Position numbers and translations under genes: made by a program
DNA from: an uncultured Bacteroidota bacterium
GTDB lineage: Bacteria; Bacteroidota; Bacteroidia; AKYH767-A; 2013-40CM-41-45
Direction: 5' to 3'
Assembly: GCA_937871435.1 (NCBI GenBank)
Contig: CALMQM010000008.1
Coordinates: 1 to 32,559 of the forward strand
Length of the DNA stretch: 32,559 bases
In this document: positions 17,933-26,383 of the stretch, one piece after another
How the letters are laid out: each line of letters begins with the position of its first letter
How positions within the stretch are numbered: the first letter of the stretch is position 1
Notes under the pieces: model-generated
What the model saw: only the letters and a program-made list of their open reading frames with translations
Databases searched by the model: none
What the model was told of the DNA's origin: nothing

Positions 17933-18991
17933 TCATTTTTTCCTTTTGAATAATCCCACATCCAGCTTTTCACCCGGAGAATCCGGCTGCAGACTCATGA
18001 AATCACGCGGTATTTCATCCTGCATATATAAAACAGAACTTCTGCTCATGATGATATGAGAATTCCTGTCGATGGAGTTTTCAATCAGATCAGAAGAGGG
18101 AAACTTCTTTTCTACCAATGTATCCGGTCTTTGCCATTCTCCGCTGAAATGTTCATTATCAGAAATAACACAATCATGAATAGAGTATAAAGCAGGATTG
18201 TAGAAATTTTTGATCCATGCAAAATTACTTTTAGTGATCACGTTGTGATGAAACTGAAAATCTGCATCCGGCATGGCTGTCCATACAGCTGCCTGATAAG
18301 CACCAATCACAAGGTTATGAGTGAATGCGCATCCTGTTCTTAAGGAATCCACACGCCAGTACACAACGGCATTTCTGCAATTGTAAAACACGCAATGATC
18401 CACAACGATGGCATTTCCGTGTACTAACATTCCACATTGAACAGGAGAAGAGAAACGATCTCCGATAAAAAGACATTGAGAAATTTCAAGATCCCAAAGA
18501 GCAGTATCTTCCCTTCCCACCGGATAATAAAAACCGGCATGATTCGGATTAGGATTCCCTGTGAATTTAATTCCTTTCAGACTGACATGACTGGATCTCA
18601 CCATTATCCCAACGCTGCAAGGAAAGCCCCAGTTTTCAGATGTATCTGCAACAGACGCAATCACCGGCATCATCTCCGGGCGCCAGGCTGTGTCATCGGG
18701 CATGTAAACAGCTTCGAGAATGTATCTTTTTTCGTTTGTCAAAGCAGATTTCGCCTGAATATCCAGTCTGTTCTCAAGAGTATACAAACCCGGATACAAA
18801 CGAATCACAACAGGACTGTTTTCCACCGAATTATTTCCGATCTTTAATGCGGCGGTAAGAGAATGAAGTGGCAAACTTTCCGTTCCCGGATTCGAATCCC
18901 TCCCTTTGGCAGGATCAACATACCAAATACCCGCGTTTGTGTATGTGATGCAGGCAAGAAAAAAGAACAACAGCGAAGGATACTTTTTCAT
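17933..18991 (-). CDS. Secreted right-handed parallel beta-helix protein
   Basis: A 352-residue protein with a signal peptide (residues 1-20, cut after NA) and an opening YVDPAKGRDSNPGT followed by SLTAAL, the usual start of DUF1565/PbH1-type beta-helix proteins ('xVxxxGxDxNxGTxxxPFxTlxxA'). The body contains successive beta-helix rungs with the patterns 'VSLKGIKFTGNPN', 'LEISQCLFIGDRF', 'IVVDHCVFYNCRNAVVYW' and 'AFTHNLVIGAYQAAVW'. These folds include polysaccharide lyases and other glycan-active enzymes, but I see no catalytic triad and give no activity. There is no T9SS sorting domain; the end (GLFKRKK) is basic, so it may stay in the periplasm. A TAGTTTTG -7 match lies at 19008-19015. Confidence 0.82.
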   Translation of the reverse strand: MKKYPSLLFFFLACITYTNAGIWYVDPAKGRDSNPGTESLPLHSLTAALKIGNNSVENSPVVIRLYPGLYTLENRLDIQAKSALTNEKRYILEAVYMPDDTAWRPEMMPVIASVADTSENWGFPCSVGIMVRSSHVSLKGIKFTGNPNPNHAGFYYPVGREDTALWDLEISQCLFIGDRFSSPVQCGMLVHGNAIVVDHCVFYNCRNAVVYWRVDSLRTGCAFTHNLVIGAYQAAVWTAMPDADFQFHHNVITKSNFAWIKNFYNPALYSIHDCVISDNEHFSGEWQRPDTLVEKKFPSSDLIENSIDRNSHIIMSRSSVLYMQDEIPRDFMSLQPDSPGEKLDVGLFKRKK

Positions 18992-19007
18992 AGGATCAGG
19001 TTTGTTG

Positions 19008-19015
19008 CAAAACTA
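19008..19015 (-). promoter_or_regulatory. -7 box of the beta-helix gene
   Basis: TAGTTTTG on the minus strand fully matches TAnnTTTG, 16 bp before the ATG at 18991. No TTTG at the expected upstream distance is visible. Confidence 0.35.
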
Positions 19016-19096
19016 TCCTATTCAACTCAACCAGACAGTTAAATCGTGCTAATACAAACTTAAAAGACCTTTAAATAAAACCCAAAATATCCTGCC

Positions 19097-19546
19097 ATGC
19101 TACAAGAAACTCTCCTTGAATTTTTCGAACGCGATTTAAATAAACTCTATTCCGAAATCGAGTTATATGAAAATGAATCACAGTTGTGGATTGTAAAAGA
19201 AGGAATCACAAATTCAGCAGGAAATCTTTGTCTTCATTTGATAGGAAACCTCAGACATTTTATCGGAGCTATCATGGGTAAATCAGGATATGTTCGTGAG
19301 CGTGACAAAGAATTTACATTGAAGAATATTTCCAAAAAAGATTTGTTGGATGCAATCAATGATACCAAATCTCTGGTGATAAAAATTCTTTCCAATATCA
19401 ACCAGGAAGATCTGGATAAAAATTATCCTATTGAAAAACACGATAAAATCGTGACCAATGAAAATATGCTTGTTCATCTTTTTGGTCATTTAAGTTATCA
19501 TCTCGGACAAATTAATTATCACAGAAGGTTACTTGCTATTTCCTGA
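19097..19546 (+). CDS. DinB-fold four-helix-bundle protein
   Basis: A 149-residue all-helical cytosolic protein. Histidines at positions 47 and 54 (CLHLIGNLRHFIG) and at 127, 131 and 135 (HLFGHLSYHLGQINYH) fit the DinB/YfiT metal site, where three of them bind a divalent ion. DinB-type proteins include thiol-dependent transferases (mycothiol or bacillithiol S-transferases) and proteins of unknown role. The sequence offers no way to choose the substrate. It stands alone between a divergent beta-helix gene and the secreted-protein genes, 87 bp before the next start. Confidence 0.85.
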   Translation: MLQETLLEFFERDLNKLYSEIELYENESQLWIVKEGITNSAGNLCLHLIGNLRHFIGAIMGKSGYVRERDKEFTLKNISKKDLLDAINDTKSLVIKILSNINQEDLDKNYPIEKHDKIVTNENMLVHLFGHLSYHLGQINYHRRLLAIS

Positions 19547-19633
19547 AGAAGCAATTATTAAAATTACTCTTTCATGAAATACTGAATTCAACATACAGTT
19601 GATCCACCTTCGATCGTTAACGATAAATCTTCC

Positions 19634-21091
19634 ATGAAATCTCTCATTCTAATTTCTGGTTTTTTTCTTTGTTTACTGATGGCAACAAATGGACAAACTG
19701 TCGTTTGGGATTCGCCTCAACAAGTTGCAGGAAGCAATTACGGAAACCTCCATCCAAGAATCCGCACAGACAGAGCAGGGAATCCTGTCATCTTATGGGG
19801 AAAAACCTCCAGTCAATCGGTTTATTTCAGCAGAATGAGTAGCGGAAATTTCACTGCTCCTGTCATACTTAATCCTGTTTCACAACCTGCCTTCACAGCA
19901 TCGTGGGCAGGTCCGGATATAACATCATTTGGGGACACGATTTATGCGGTGTATAAGCATACTCCGGAAGATACCAATCACATTTATCTCACACATTCAT
20001 ATGACGCCGGTTTTACATTCAGTACACCCGTTCGTGTAGATTTTATCGCTGACAGTATTTCACGATTCCCTACTGTGTCAACAGATCAATCCGGAAATCC
20101 ATTGGTGGCATTCATGAAATTCGATCCGGGATTTATTAATTCGAGGTATGTTGTAAGTAAATCAACTGACTATGGACTGAGTTTTTCACAAGATGTTTTA
20201 GCGAGCGGATTTTCCGGAGGAACTGTTTGCGATTGTTGTCCTGCTTCTCTGATCAATAGAAACAACAAAACACTCATGCTTTACCGAGATAACCTGAACA
20301 ATGTTCGAACCATCTGGGCAGGTCTTTCCACAGATGGAGGAAGTAATTTCTTAAGCGGATTTGAAGCAGACCCTACCGGATGGGTAATCAATGCTTGTCC
20401 GGCTACCGGTCCTGACGGTGTACTTATCGGCGACAGTTTATTTACCGTTTTCATGAGTGCAGCTACAGGTAATTCCCTCGTCTATCTGAGTTCATTAGAC
20501 CTCAGCAATCCGGTATTCGTCTCTGTAATTCCACTCACTGGTAATTTCAGCGGATTGTCAAATCAAAACTACCCGCGCATTTCTCAAGAAGGTTCTTCAG
20601 TAGGTATTGTTTGGCCTCAGTCGATTAATGGTCAGGGTCAGCTTGCTTTCAAATTCACTCAGGATATTCACACTATCACAACCAACACATTTGACACTAT
20701 TGCGCTTGGCAACATCGAAAATGCCGATATTCATATTTACAAAGATGAAATTCATGTTGTGTGGCAAGACAATGCATCCGGTACCGTATGGTACAGAAAA
20801 GGATCCATCACATCTACGAATAATGTGAATGAAATCGACAAGTCAGTATTTGCGGTGGCAGGAAATCCGGTTTCTGCAAATCAGCTTACAATCCAAACTG
20901 ATGCAAATAAAAACATATTCGGTATAGTAAGAATTCAAAATTCAATTGGTCAGATTTTATTCCAGAAAAGTACTGAATTGTCTCCCGGAACCAATACTTT
21001 CAGTATTCCCGGCTTAAGTCAGGGAATTTATTTGCTGAGTATAGAAAGTAAAGACAGTTTATATCAACTAAAACTTTCGGTAGATAAATAA
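19634..21091 (+). CDS. Secreted sialidase-like (Asp-box) propeller with T9SS sorting domain
   Basis: A 485-residue secreted protein. A signal peptide covers residues 1-20. Three Asp-boxes of the S-x-D-x-G-x-x-F form mark propeller blades: SYDAGFTF (122-129), STDYGLSF (177-184) and STDGGSNF (232-239). This is the sialidase/BNR six-bladed propeller layout. The RIP/FRIP arginine motif of true sialidases is not clear, so hydrolase activity is not claimed. A cysteine cluster, VCDCCPAS, sits near residue 199. The last ~80 residues (AVAGNPVSANQ ... SQGIYLLSIES) are a T9SS sorting domain with the GNP entry in place of YPNP. It is followed after 36 bp by another secreted propeller and is probably co-transcribed with it. 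Confidence 0.85.
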   Translation: MKSLILISGFFLCLLMATNGQTVVWDSPQQVAGSNYGNLHPRIRTDRAGNPVILWGKTSSQSVYFSRMSSGNFTAPVILNPVSQPAFTASWAGPDITSFGDTIYAVYKHTPEDTNHIYLTHSYDAGFTFSTPVRVDFIADSISRFPTVSTDQSGNPLVAFMKFDPGFINSRYVVSKSTDYGLSFSQDVLASGFSGGTVCDCCPASLINRNNKTLMLYRDNLNNVRTIWAGLSTDGGSNFLSGFEADPTGWVINACPATGPDGVLIGDSLFTVFMSAATGNSLVYLSSLDLSNPVFVSVIPLTGNFSGLSNQNYPRISQEGSSVGIVWPQSINGQGQLAFKFTQDIHTITTNTFDTIALGNIENADIHIYKDEIHVVWQDNASGTVWYRKGSITSTNNVNEIDKSVFAVAGNPVSANQLTIQTDANKNIFGIVRIQNSIGQILFQKSTELSPGTNTFSIPGLSQGIYLLSIESKDSLYQLKLSVDK

Positions 21092-21127
21092 TTTCTTAAA
21101 AACAGAACATTTACAAATGACTTTCTT

Positions 21128-22906
21128 ATGATTAGAAATTTACTTTTAATGAATTTTGCAATCTACTCTTGTTTATTTAACTCACAAGTACTGGCAATTA
21201 TTCCACCTGTCTGGACCCGAACTGTGAACGCTCAACCGGACACCAATCCGGTCTTTCCGGTGAAAGTATTGAATGACATCAACGGGAATTGCTATGTCCT
21301 GAGCACCTATTCTCATACTATCACTATAGGAAATGTGATCAACAAGGTGTATCTCACACGTTTCGATTTTCTGGGAAACATGACCTGGCAATTTGTTTTT
21401 GACAATGGCGGAATTGGCCAACCGCGAGGCTTTGACATGTGTCTTGACAATTCCGGGAATTGCTATATAGCCGGCGGGTGGATGAGTACGTTTTCGTATC
21501 AACCACTCCTTATAAAAGTAAATGTTAATGGCTCACTGGCATGGCAGCACACATCAACAACAGCTTTTCAAACTGATTATTTTGACGTAGTAATTTTAAA
21601 AAACAATTTTCTTTTTTTGAAAAGCAGTTCAGGCATCGCCAAATTCGACACCAGCGGAACGGAGTTGTGGTCACATCCTCAACCTGCCTATGCAATGGCA
21701 GTAGATGATTCATCCCGTATTGTTGTTTCTTCATTTACTTCCGGATTGCAAACATTGTTTCGTTATCACAGTGACGGAACATTTGATTTTTCAGCCCAGG
21801 CAATTTTGGCAAGAAACATTCTCTGTGATGCTTCGGGGAATATTTTTCTTCTTTCACAAAACCCCGACTATGCAGTGGCAAAATTTGATAGTGCAGGAAA
21901 TTTTTCCTGGCAAAGAGACAACTTCGCTACTCCTCTTTCATTTCAGGATCCCGGCTTTGGTTTTCTGATGGACCAAAACGGAGATTTGTTGTTGTTGGGA
22001 ATTCAGGATAGTATCTATAAATTTTCCTCAGGCGGGACATTTTTATGGCGATCGTCCATGCAGGGTTTGGACAGTTATCAAATCAGCGGGAAAATTTTTG
22101 ACAACAACTTATTGGTAGTAACAGGAAGTCTGAGTGGTTTTTCAGGCTACGACATGGTGGTTGTTACCTATGATTTGATGGGACATCCAAACTGGACAGG
22201 ATATTACAACGCGAATACAGGAGGTCGTGAATATGCATGGGATGTGGCGGCGGATGGAACAGGAATTTATGTTATTGAAGATGACAACAACCTGACCACC
22301 CTTGCTAAATTTAACAATCCGGCTCTGGATACGGTCATCGACTATTCGCTCATTTGTGTAGATAGCATCTGGTATGACGCGGTGAATCCTGCATTGATTC
22401 ATGTAAATGTTTTTAATGGAGGTGTAACACAGGTCAATTATCCTTCTGTTCAAATTGTATCGCCTCAGGGAGACACTATCAGTAATGAGAACAACGCAGT
22501 TGTTTACTTCGCTCAACTCGGAAACAGTTTCACGGAATATATCGACACAATTACACAAGCCGGAATTACTGATTTTAGCAATTATACATTTCTGTTGAGA
22601 GAAAACTTCGGCGCGCTTACACATAATATTTTACACTGTGCTACAACCGGTATTACAACTATTCAATCCGGTAATTTTCTTTTGTACCCGAATCCTGTTT
22701 TCGAACGCTTGCATTTTCGTAGAAATGCCGTTAACGGTGAAATGTACGAGATAAAAATTGTAAACTCTCTCGGGGAAGTGATTTACAGCAGTGGAAAAAC
22801 AAATTCCGCAGAGATCGCCATCGAAACAAGCGACTGGTCACATGGTGTGTATACTGTCATTTGTCTGGAAAATTCCGCACGAACCTGCGCGAAATTCATT
22901 CATTAA
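21128..22906 (+). CDS. Secreted beta-propeller protein with T9SS sorting domain
   Basis: A 592-residue protein with a hydrophobic signal peptide (about residues 1-23, ending VLA) and propeller repeats rich in 'GNCYVL', 'GNCYIAGG', 'KFDTSGTELW' and 'KFDSAGNFSW' strands, the same SBBP-type repeat as the protein at 1-1574. A 120-residue domain of adhesion-like beta strands (VDSIWYDAVNPALIHVN ...) lies between the propeller and the tail. The C-terminal T9SS sorting domain has the entry FLLYPNPVFERLHF and the HGVYTVICLENS end. It lies in the same run as the Asp-box propeller upstream and DUF2339 downstream (82-bp gap). Function beyond surface or extracellular location is unknown. Confidence 0.87.
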   Translation: MIRNLLLMNFAIYSCLFNSQVLAIIPPVWTRTVNAQPDTNPVFPVKVLNDINGNCYVLSTYSHTITIGNVINKVYLTRFDFLGNMTWQFVFDNGGIGQPRGFDMCLDNSGNCYIAGGWMSTFSYQPLLIKVNVNGSLAWQHTSTTAFQTDYFDVVILKNNFLFLKSSSGIAKFDTSGTELWSHPQPAYAMAVDDSSRIVVSSFTSGLQTLFRYHSDGTFDFSAQAILARNILCDASGNIFLLSQNPDYAVAKFDSAGNFSWQRDNFATPLSFQDPGFGFLMDQNGDLLLLGIQDSIYKFSSGGTFLWRSSMQGLDSYQISGKIFDNNLLVVTGSLSGFSGYDMVVVTYDLMGHPNWTGYYNANTGGREYAWDVAADGTGIYVIEDDNNLTTLAKFNNPALDTVIDYSLICVDSIWYDAVNPALIHVNVFNGGVTQVNYPSVQIVSPQGDTISNENNAVVYFAQLGNSFTEYIDTITQAGITDFSNYTFLLRENFGALTHNILHCATTGITTIQSGNFLLYPNPVFERLHFRRNAVNGEMYEIKIVNSLGEVIYSSGKTNSAEIAIETSDWSHGVYTVICLENSARTCAKFIH

Positions 22907-22988
22907 AATCTTTTTATAAATTGCTTGTTCAAAGGACCTCCGTGCTCCTATGCTTGTTATTTTATTCTTTCATTAAATTCTTCCTTCT

Positions 22989-25379
22989 ATGATCGGATTA
23001 ATCGGATTGCTGTTGTTTGCCTGGTTTATTGCTTCGGTATATTCATTCTTCTCCGCGATCGGAATGAAAGACAAAATTTCAAGACTGGAAAAGGCAATCA
23101 GAAATCTAAATGATGAATTAGCAAAATTTAAAAACAAAGAGCCACAACGTGAAACGGAAAAAGAATCACCAATCCGGAATGTTCAGGAGGAAATAATCTC
23201 CACTGAGATAATTCCCCCTGCACCCGTTGTCAACTCCGAACAAATTATTTCGGCAGAGATTGAGCAAACACTTCCGCATCCGGAACCAGAGAAAATAGAA
23301 CCTGAGAAGCCTTTTGCTGAAACTATCAAAGAAGAATTTACACCCTATGCATTCAGGCCGGCCAGGACCAATGCGGAATGGGAAGCATTCATTGGCGGGA
23401 AAATTCTCAATCGGATTGGTGCTTTGGCTTTAATCATTGGCGTTGGTTTCTTTTTGAAATATGCTTTCGACAATAATTGGATCACGGAAACCATGCGTGT
23501 GGCAATTGGTATTGTTAGCGGAGCTGCATTACTATTAACCGGAAATCATTTCAAGAAAAAAAACTTTCACATCTTCTCTCAGGGATTAGCAGGCTCAGGA
23601 ATTGCAATTCTTTATCTTTCTGTTTACTCTGCTTTCAATTTTTATCATCTCGTTCCACAGTTGGTTGCGATGATCATGATGTCAGCAGTGACTGCAATTA
23701 CACTCTGGCAGGCTTTTTCATACAACTCACAAGTAATCGGAATTTTCGGCTGGCTGGGCGGATTCCTTACTCCATTTTTACTAAGTACAGGAGAAGCCAA
23801 TGAAATTGGCCTGTTCTCTTACATAGCATTACTTGATCTTGGCCTGCTGATCGTAGCGGCGAAAAAAAACAATTGGTTCCTGATTGAACCCTTGTCGTTA
23901 ATTTCAACTATTGTAGTTTTCACTCTATGGTTTGGAGATTATTACACAGTGGAATCACTTTGGGTAACGATAGGTTTCACGATTCTGTTTTGGACACTCT
24001 TCCTGCTCGCCGAACTCAGACGAATCCACAATCGTGAAATTCCAATTCAAATACATCACCAGATTGTTTCAGTTTTGAATGGAGCATTTTTTTATATTTC
24101 TCTTTACAACATTATCAATCCACATTATCACAAGTGGATGGGATTGGTAACGGTATTTGTCGGACTGTGTTATTTGTTACTCTACTTCCGCATCCGAAAC
24201 AAGCGCGCTGATGAACCAGGCATACACATTCGTTATTTGCTTTCATCAATTTTACTCGCAGTTGTCTCCGCTTCTATTCAATTCGAACAATTTGAATTGA
24301 CCATTGCATGGAGTGTTGAATTTTTCTTACTTCTGATTATTGCTATCAGAACACGGATGAATACTGTGCTGATGAGCAGTCTGGGTGTACTTTTGCTGAG
24401 CTTGTTTTCTTTCCTTGTAATAAATGACAGTTTTGAAATTCCTGTAACACGATTTCATTTTCTGTTCAACAAACGTGCATTAGCACTACTTATACTTTTT
24501 CTCTGTGTATTCATCGCAAGGTTGATGACAAGGAAGCTTGATCACAAATTCTCCACTTCTATTCGAAACGGGCTCTCCCTAATTTGTGTTTTAATTGTTT
24601 TCGCCTTTGCGACTATTGAAACAAGCAATTACTCAAAGCAGTTAAGTTTCATCGCTGATTTTCCAAAAAGTTTGTGGATAGAACGCAATACTATTTTTGT
24701 TCTTGCAACTGAATGGATGCTGCTTTCAATAGTACTCTGGTTCTTAGGAAGAAAGAAAAACGATAACGCTCTTTTCCTGAGCGCAATGGTTCTTTTGGCT
24801 TTATCTGCTCTGTCTGCATTACCGGCAGCATTGAATGATTTTGAACCTATAGCTCTGTATAAACCGCTGTTCACATTCAGAATGCTCGCTTTGTTATTAC
24901 TCTCAGTCGGCTTGTTTTTGCAATCGCGTTGGACAGATATTTATCCTATCAACTTCTCAGTGCATCAGCTTGCCGATTTTTTACGCGTTGCTCTCGTGGC
25001 GACAATGTTCATATTGCTTACTGTAGAAGTTCGTGATTATTTCTATCTGAAAATTGAACAACAAGCTTCGGGATATGATGTAATGAGTATGCTTTACAAA
25101 AAGACCTGGAAAAATCAACAACAATTATCCATCTCATTTACCTGGCTTGCATATTCAATGTTACTGATGGTCATCGGAATTTACAGAAAGCGGTTAAATG
25201 TTCGGGTACTTTCAATCGTTTTGTTCGGTTTGACAATTGCCAAAGTTTTTTTCTACGACTTATCCTATCTTGACACTTTGCATCGAATCATTTCCTTCAT
25301 CGGTTTAGGAGTAATCCTGATCCTTGTGTCCTATTTGTATCAGCGTTACAAGGATGTTATTGGAATAAGCAAATCGTAA
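22989..25379 (+). CDS. DUF2339 polytopic membrane protein
   Basis: A 796-residue inner-membrane protein. Residues 1-24 form the first helix, 26-50 a short coiled coil (KDKISRLEKAIRNLNDELAK), 50-125 an acidic, proline-rich linker, and from ~128 a hydrophobic domain with roughly 20 helices begins. The domain opens EWEAFIGGKILNRIGALALI, a strong DUF2339 signature, and has further family strings GLAGSGIAILYLSVYSAFNF and IFGWLGGFLTPFLL. The molecular role of DUF2339 is not established; a cell-wall or envelope function has been suggested for relatives. The gene lies 82 bp after the second propeller gene on the same strand and faces the DUF2807 lipoprotein. Confidence 0.9.
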   Translation: MIGLIGLLLFAWFIASVYSFFSAIGMKDKISRLEKAIRNLNDELAKFKNKEPQRETEKESPIRNVQEEIISTEIIPPAPVVNSEQIISAEIEQTLPHPEPEKIEPEKPFAETIKEEFTPYAFRPARTNAEWEAFIGGKILNRIGALALIIGVGFFLKYAFDNNWITETMRVAIGIVSGAALLLTGNHFKKKNFHIFSQGLAGSGIAILYLSVYSAFNFYHLVPQLVAMIMMSAVTAITLWQAFSYNSQVIGIFGWLGGFLTPFLLSTGEANEIGLFSYIALLDLGLLIVAAKKNNWFLIEPLSLISTIVVFTLWFGDYYTVESLWVTIGFTILFWTLFLLAELRRIHNREIPIQIHHQIVSVLNGAFFYISLYNIINPHYHKWMGLVTVFVGLCYLLLYFRIRNKRADEPGIHIRYLLSSILLAVVSASIQFEQFELTIAWSVEFFLLLIIAIRTRMNTVLMSSLGVLLLSLFSFLVINDSFEIPVTRFHFLFNKRALALLILFLCVFIARLMTRKLDHKFSTSIRNGLSLICVLIVFAFATIETSNYSKQLSFIADFPKSLWIERNTIFVLATEWMLLSIVLWFLGRKKNDNALFLSAMVLLALSALSALPAALNDFEPIALYKPLFTFRMLALLLLSVGLFLQSRWTDIYPINFSVHQLADFLRVALVATMFILLTVEVRDYFYLKIEQQASGYDVMSMLYKKTWKNQQQLSISFTWLAYSMLLMVIGIYRKRLNVRVLSIVLFGLTIAKVFFYDLSYLDTLHRIISFIGLGVILILVSYLYQRYKDVIGISKS

Positions 25380-25401
25380 AAACAGCGGGTCTCGCTTTTT
25401 C
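25379..25401. terminator. Weak bidirectional terminator candidate
   Basis: AGCG (25384-25387) and CGCT (25393-25396) form a 4-bp GC stem with a GGTCT loop, flanked by AAAA on the left and TTTTT on the right. It lies directly after the DUF2339 stop and about 90 bp past the DUF2807 stop. The short stem makes it a low-confidence call. Confidence 0.35.
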
Positions 25402-25487
25402 AGTTGGGAAAAAAAGAAAATCTACTATCAAAAATATTTTGGAATCTTGAAACACAAAATACAATTCAAGAAATGAATTGTTAAAAA

Positions 25488-26204
25488 TCAATTATCATCT
25501 ACTACTTTTCCGCTACCTGTTACATTGGATTTTAGTTCCGGTTTACCCTTATACTTCACAGTACCGCTTCCTGCAATTTTGATCTCAAGGGTTTTGATCG
25601 CGTAAACAGAAGCATTCCCGCTTCCGGCAATTTTAACTTCCGCTTCATTGCATGGCAATTTTTCTCCCAGGATATCACCCGATCCGGCTATGACGGCGGA
25701 TTGAACATTCGCGGAACCAGCAAGAACAATTCTCCCGGAACCGCGTACTTTAGATTCAATATTTGCAGCAATCAATTTCGCATCAATTGTTCCGGAACCA
25801 TTCATTACCAATTCAACTTCATCAACAGCAAACGTATCAGGAACCCAGATTCTGCCGCTTCCATTTAATTCGAGCTTTTTAATATCCGGAACAGTCACGA
25901 GAATTTTTATCGGTTCGTGGCTGTCAAAGCATCCTTCGCTGCTTATTTTTACTATTCCATCATCAACATCTGTTTTAATTTTCTCCAGAATATTCTGTTG
26001 AGCGACAATATTGATCACTTCAACATCACCTTTCACAATGGATACGTCAGCATCCAGATTCAATTCTACACCCTCCGCTCCGTCAATTGGCCGTTTGTCT
26101 GAAACCATTTCACCCGTACCTTCTATACAATTCAGACCGCAGGAATGTAAAATCAAACTTATACTGAAAACCAAAATACTGAACGCAGACGAGCGAAGTT
26201 TCAT
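25488..26204 (-). CDS. Head-GIN (DUF2807) surface lipoprotein
   Basis: A 238-residue putative lipoprotein. The signal ends at the lipobox LHSC with the acylated Cys22. The mature part has the DUF2807 domain, a repetitive beta-strand fold in which blocks such as 'LELNGSGRIWV', 'ELVMNGSGTID', 'SKVRGSGRIVLAG', 'VIAGSGDILG' and 'VKIAGSGNASVYA' recur with a GSG core. The GSG repeat is known from predicted auto-transporter adhesin-like proteins of Bacteroidota. There is no acidic run after Cys22, so export to the cell surface cannot be assumed. The role is unknown; adhesion or envelope signalling has been proposed for the family. It stands alone, divergent from the S41 peptidase gene. Confidence 0.9.
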   Translation of the reverse strand: MKLRSSAFSILVFSISLILHSCGLNCIEGTGEMVSDKRPIDGAEGVELNLDADVSIVKGDVEVINIVAQQNILEKIKTDVDDGIVKISSEGCFDSHEPIKILVTVPDIKKLELNGSGRIWVPDTFAVDEVELVMNGSGTIDAKLIAANIESKVRGSGRIVLAGSANVQSAVIAGSGDILGEKLPCNEAEVKIAGSGNASVYAIKTLEIKIAGSGTVKYKGKPELKSNVTGSGKVVDDN

Positions 26205-26225
26205 GATGGCAGAGTTTTATTTTCT

Positions 26226-26256
26226 CAAACCTAACGTATTCTGCTGACTAAATCAA
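26226..26256 (-). promoter_or_regulatory. Promoter of the DUF2807 gene
   Basis: TTG (26254-26256) and TAGGTTTG (26226-26233) on the minus strand, 20 bp apart, fit the TTTG / TAnnTTTG pattern and end 21 bp before the ATG at 26204. Confidence 0.5.
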
Positions 26257-26325
26257 GGGTTGTTTAGAAACAATGGGAGAGAAAACACGATGACTTAAGT
26301 ACTCCGGCAGCACCGACAAGGATTA

Positions 26326-26356
26326 TTTGGAACAACGGTTTAAAAAACTATCTTAG
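26326..26356 (+). promoter_or_regulatory. Promoter of the S41 peptidase gene
   Basis: TTTG (26326-26329) and TATCTTAG (26349-26356, one mismatch to TAnnTTTG) lie exactly 19 bp apart, the spacing reported for Bacteroidota promoters, and 27 bp ahead of the ATG at 26384. Confidence 0.6.
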
Positions 26357-26383
26357 CATCATTCAACTGTGTAACCTGTTTTT

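Noticed and set aside
19613-19624. Perfect palindrome ATCGTTAACGAT just ahead of the Asp-box propeller gene
   Set aside because: Only 12 bp, no second copy or promoter fit was found; could be chance.
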